From: JBDKTK01 sp039680225 | Lineage (GTDB): Bacteria > Desulfobacterota > Syntrophia > Syntrophales > UBA4778 | Assembly: GCA_039680225.1 (NCBI GenBank) | Contig: JBDKTK010000244.1 | Span: 1 to 14,008, forward strand | DNA length: 14,008 nt | Direction: 5' to 3' | Shown here: positions 13,453-14,008 of the stretch, one piece after another | How positions within the stretch are numbered: the first letter of the stretch is position 1 | How the letters are laid out: the number at the start of each line of letters is the position of its first letter | Translations under genes and position numbers: made by a program | The notes under the pieces: model-generated | Database searches by the model: none | What the model was told of the DNA's origin: nothing | Seen by the model: the letters and a program-made list of their open reading frames with translations, nothing else

Positions 13453-14008
13453 ACGGGACTCCTAAAGGCAACAGGCTGCATATCGCGATAATGGGAAGGA
13501 CCAATACGGGCAAGTCCAGCCTGCTTAACATGATATCGGGGCAGGATGTGGCAATCACTTCGCCGGTCGCAGGCACAACAACGGATGTCGTCGAGAAGGC
13601 GATGGAACTGCTGCCGCTCGGGCCGGTCCTCTTTCTGGACACGGCGGGCGTCGACGACAAATCATCGCTCTCCGGGCAGCGGCTCGGCAAAACGGTAAAG
13701 GCCCTGGACAGGGCGGATATAGTGCTGCTTGTCGCCGAGCCCGGCATGTGGACGGACTACGAAGACGAGGTGATTGCGGAGGCCGGAAAGAGGAAAGCGC
13801 CGGTCCTGATCGCCGTCAATAAAATCGACCTTTCCAGGCCGGCAGCGGAATTCACAAAACGGCTGGAGGAAAAGTCCAGTCACGTAATTTTCGTTTCCAG
13901 CCTGGACGGCGGGCCTGACAGAGAAAAGCACATAGCAGCCCTGAAAAGAATGCTGATCGAGATCACCCCCGAAGATTTCCTCAGGGCGCCATCGCTTGTC
14001 GGCGACCT
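13449..14008 (+). CDS. hydF: [FeFe]-hydrogenase maturation GTPase HydF (N-terminal part; continues past the right edge)
   Basis: HydF is the GTPase and scaffold that carries the [2Fe] precursor of the H-cluster and delivers it to apo-HydA. 186 complete codons are visible, covering the GTPase domain: P-loop GRTNTGKSS (16-24), switch I threonines in AGTTTD (41-46), DTAG (64-67) and NKID (124-127), with the HydF-like stretch ITSPVAGTTTDVVEKAMEL. The dimerisation and iron-sulphur-binding domains would lie beyond the window. The ATG overlaps the TGA of the aspartase gene. The other two maturases, HydE and HydG, are not in this window and may lie downstream. Confidence 0.93.
   Translation, partial: MNGTPKGNRLHIAIMGRTNTGKSSLLNMISGQDVAITSPVAGTTTDVVEKAMELLPLGPVLFLDTAGVDDKSSLSGQRLGKTVKALDRADIVLLVAEPGMWTDYEDEVIAEAGKRKAPVLIAVNKIDLSRPAAEFTKRLEEKSSHVIFVSSLDGGPDREKHIAALKRMLIEITPEDFLRAPSLVGD

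Noticed and set aside
1..14008. CRISPR arrays, tRNA/rRNA genes, insertion sequences or phage genes
   Set aside because: No regular repeats, RNA gene signatures, transposase or integrase motifs were seen; nearly all of the window is accounted for by metabolic and regulatory genes.

Overview
The window is about 14 kb with moderate to high GC. It has strong AGGAGG-type ribosome binding sites, frequent GTG and TTG starts, and tightly packed operons. Protein content and gene style suggest a Clostridia-type Firmicute that oxidises fatty acids and produces hydrogen, such as a syntroph or a relative of Pelotomaculum, Desulfotomaculum or Syntrophomonas. This assignment is inferred from gene content, not proven.

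Left arm, minus strand (1-3317): a beta-oxidation operon. A TetR-family regulator is followed by a large DmdC/FadE-type acyl-CoA dehydrogenase and a FadN-type 3-hydroxyacyl-CoA dehydrogenase that runs off the left edge. The operon has a clear TTGACA promoter, with a palindromic operator candidate next to the -10 element. This arrangement predicts autoregulation.

Intergenic hub (3318-3599): this 282-bp stretch holds the left-arm promoter and operator, a CGGCAA/TTGCCG inverted repeat, a rightward TTGACA promoter and a 9-bp-stem palindrome in the predicted 5' UTR of the right-hand operon.

Right arm, plus strand (3600-11917): a nine-gene operon. Five small genes come first: a DRTGG-domain protein, an RsbW-like ATPase, a second DRTGG protein, a PHP-domain metal-dependent hydrolase and a histidine-kinase-type ATPase with no kinase core. 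They lead directly into a four-subunit [FeFe]-hydrogenase in hndABCD order: a NuoE-like subunit, an HndB-like small subunit, a NuoF-like subunit and catalytic HydA. The NuoF-like subunit is unusual. After the NuoF core it lacks the C-terminal 2[4Fe-4S] ferredoxin domain usual in HydB/HndC and instead carries a complete GltD-type module with FAD and probable NADP(H) sites, 1021 residues in all. A strong intrinsic terminator follows hydA.

Far right (12070-14008): an aspartase-family lyase overlaps by 4 nt with hydF, the [FeFe]-hydrogenase maturation GTPase/scaffold, which runs off the right edge.

Together, the left operon would generate acyl-CoA-derived NADH and reduced flavoprotein. The right operon would dispose of electrons as H2, possibly linking NAD(H), NADP(H) and ferredoxin through the fused subunit. 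The last two genes would support assembly of the hydrogenase active site.
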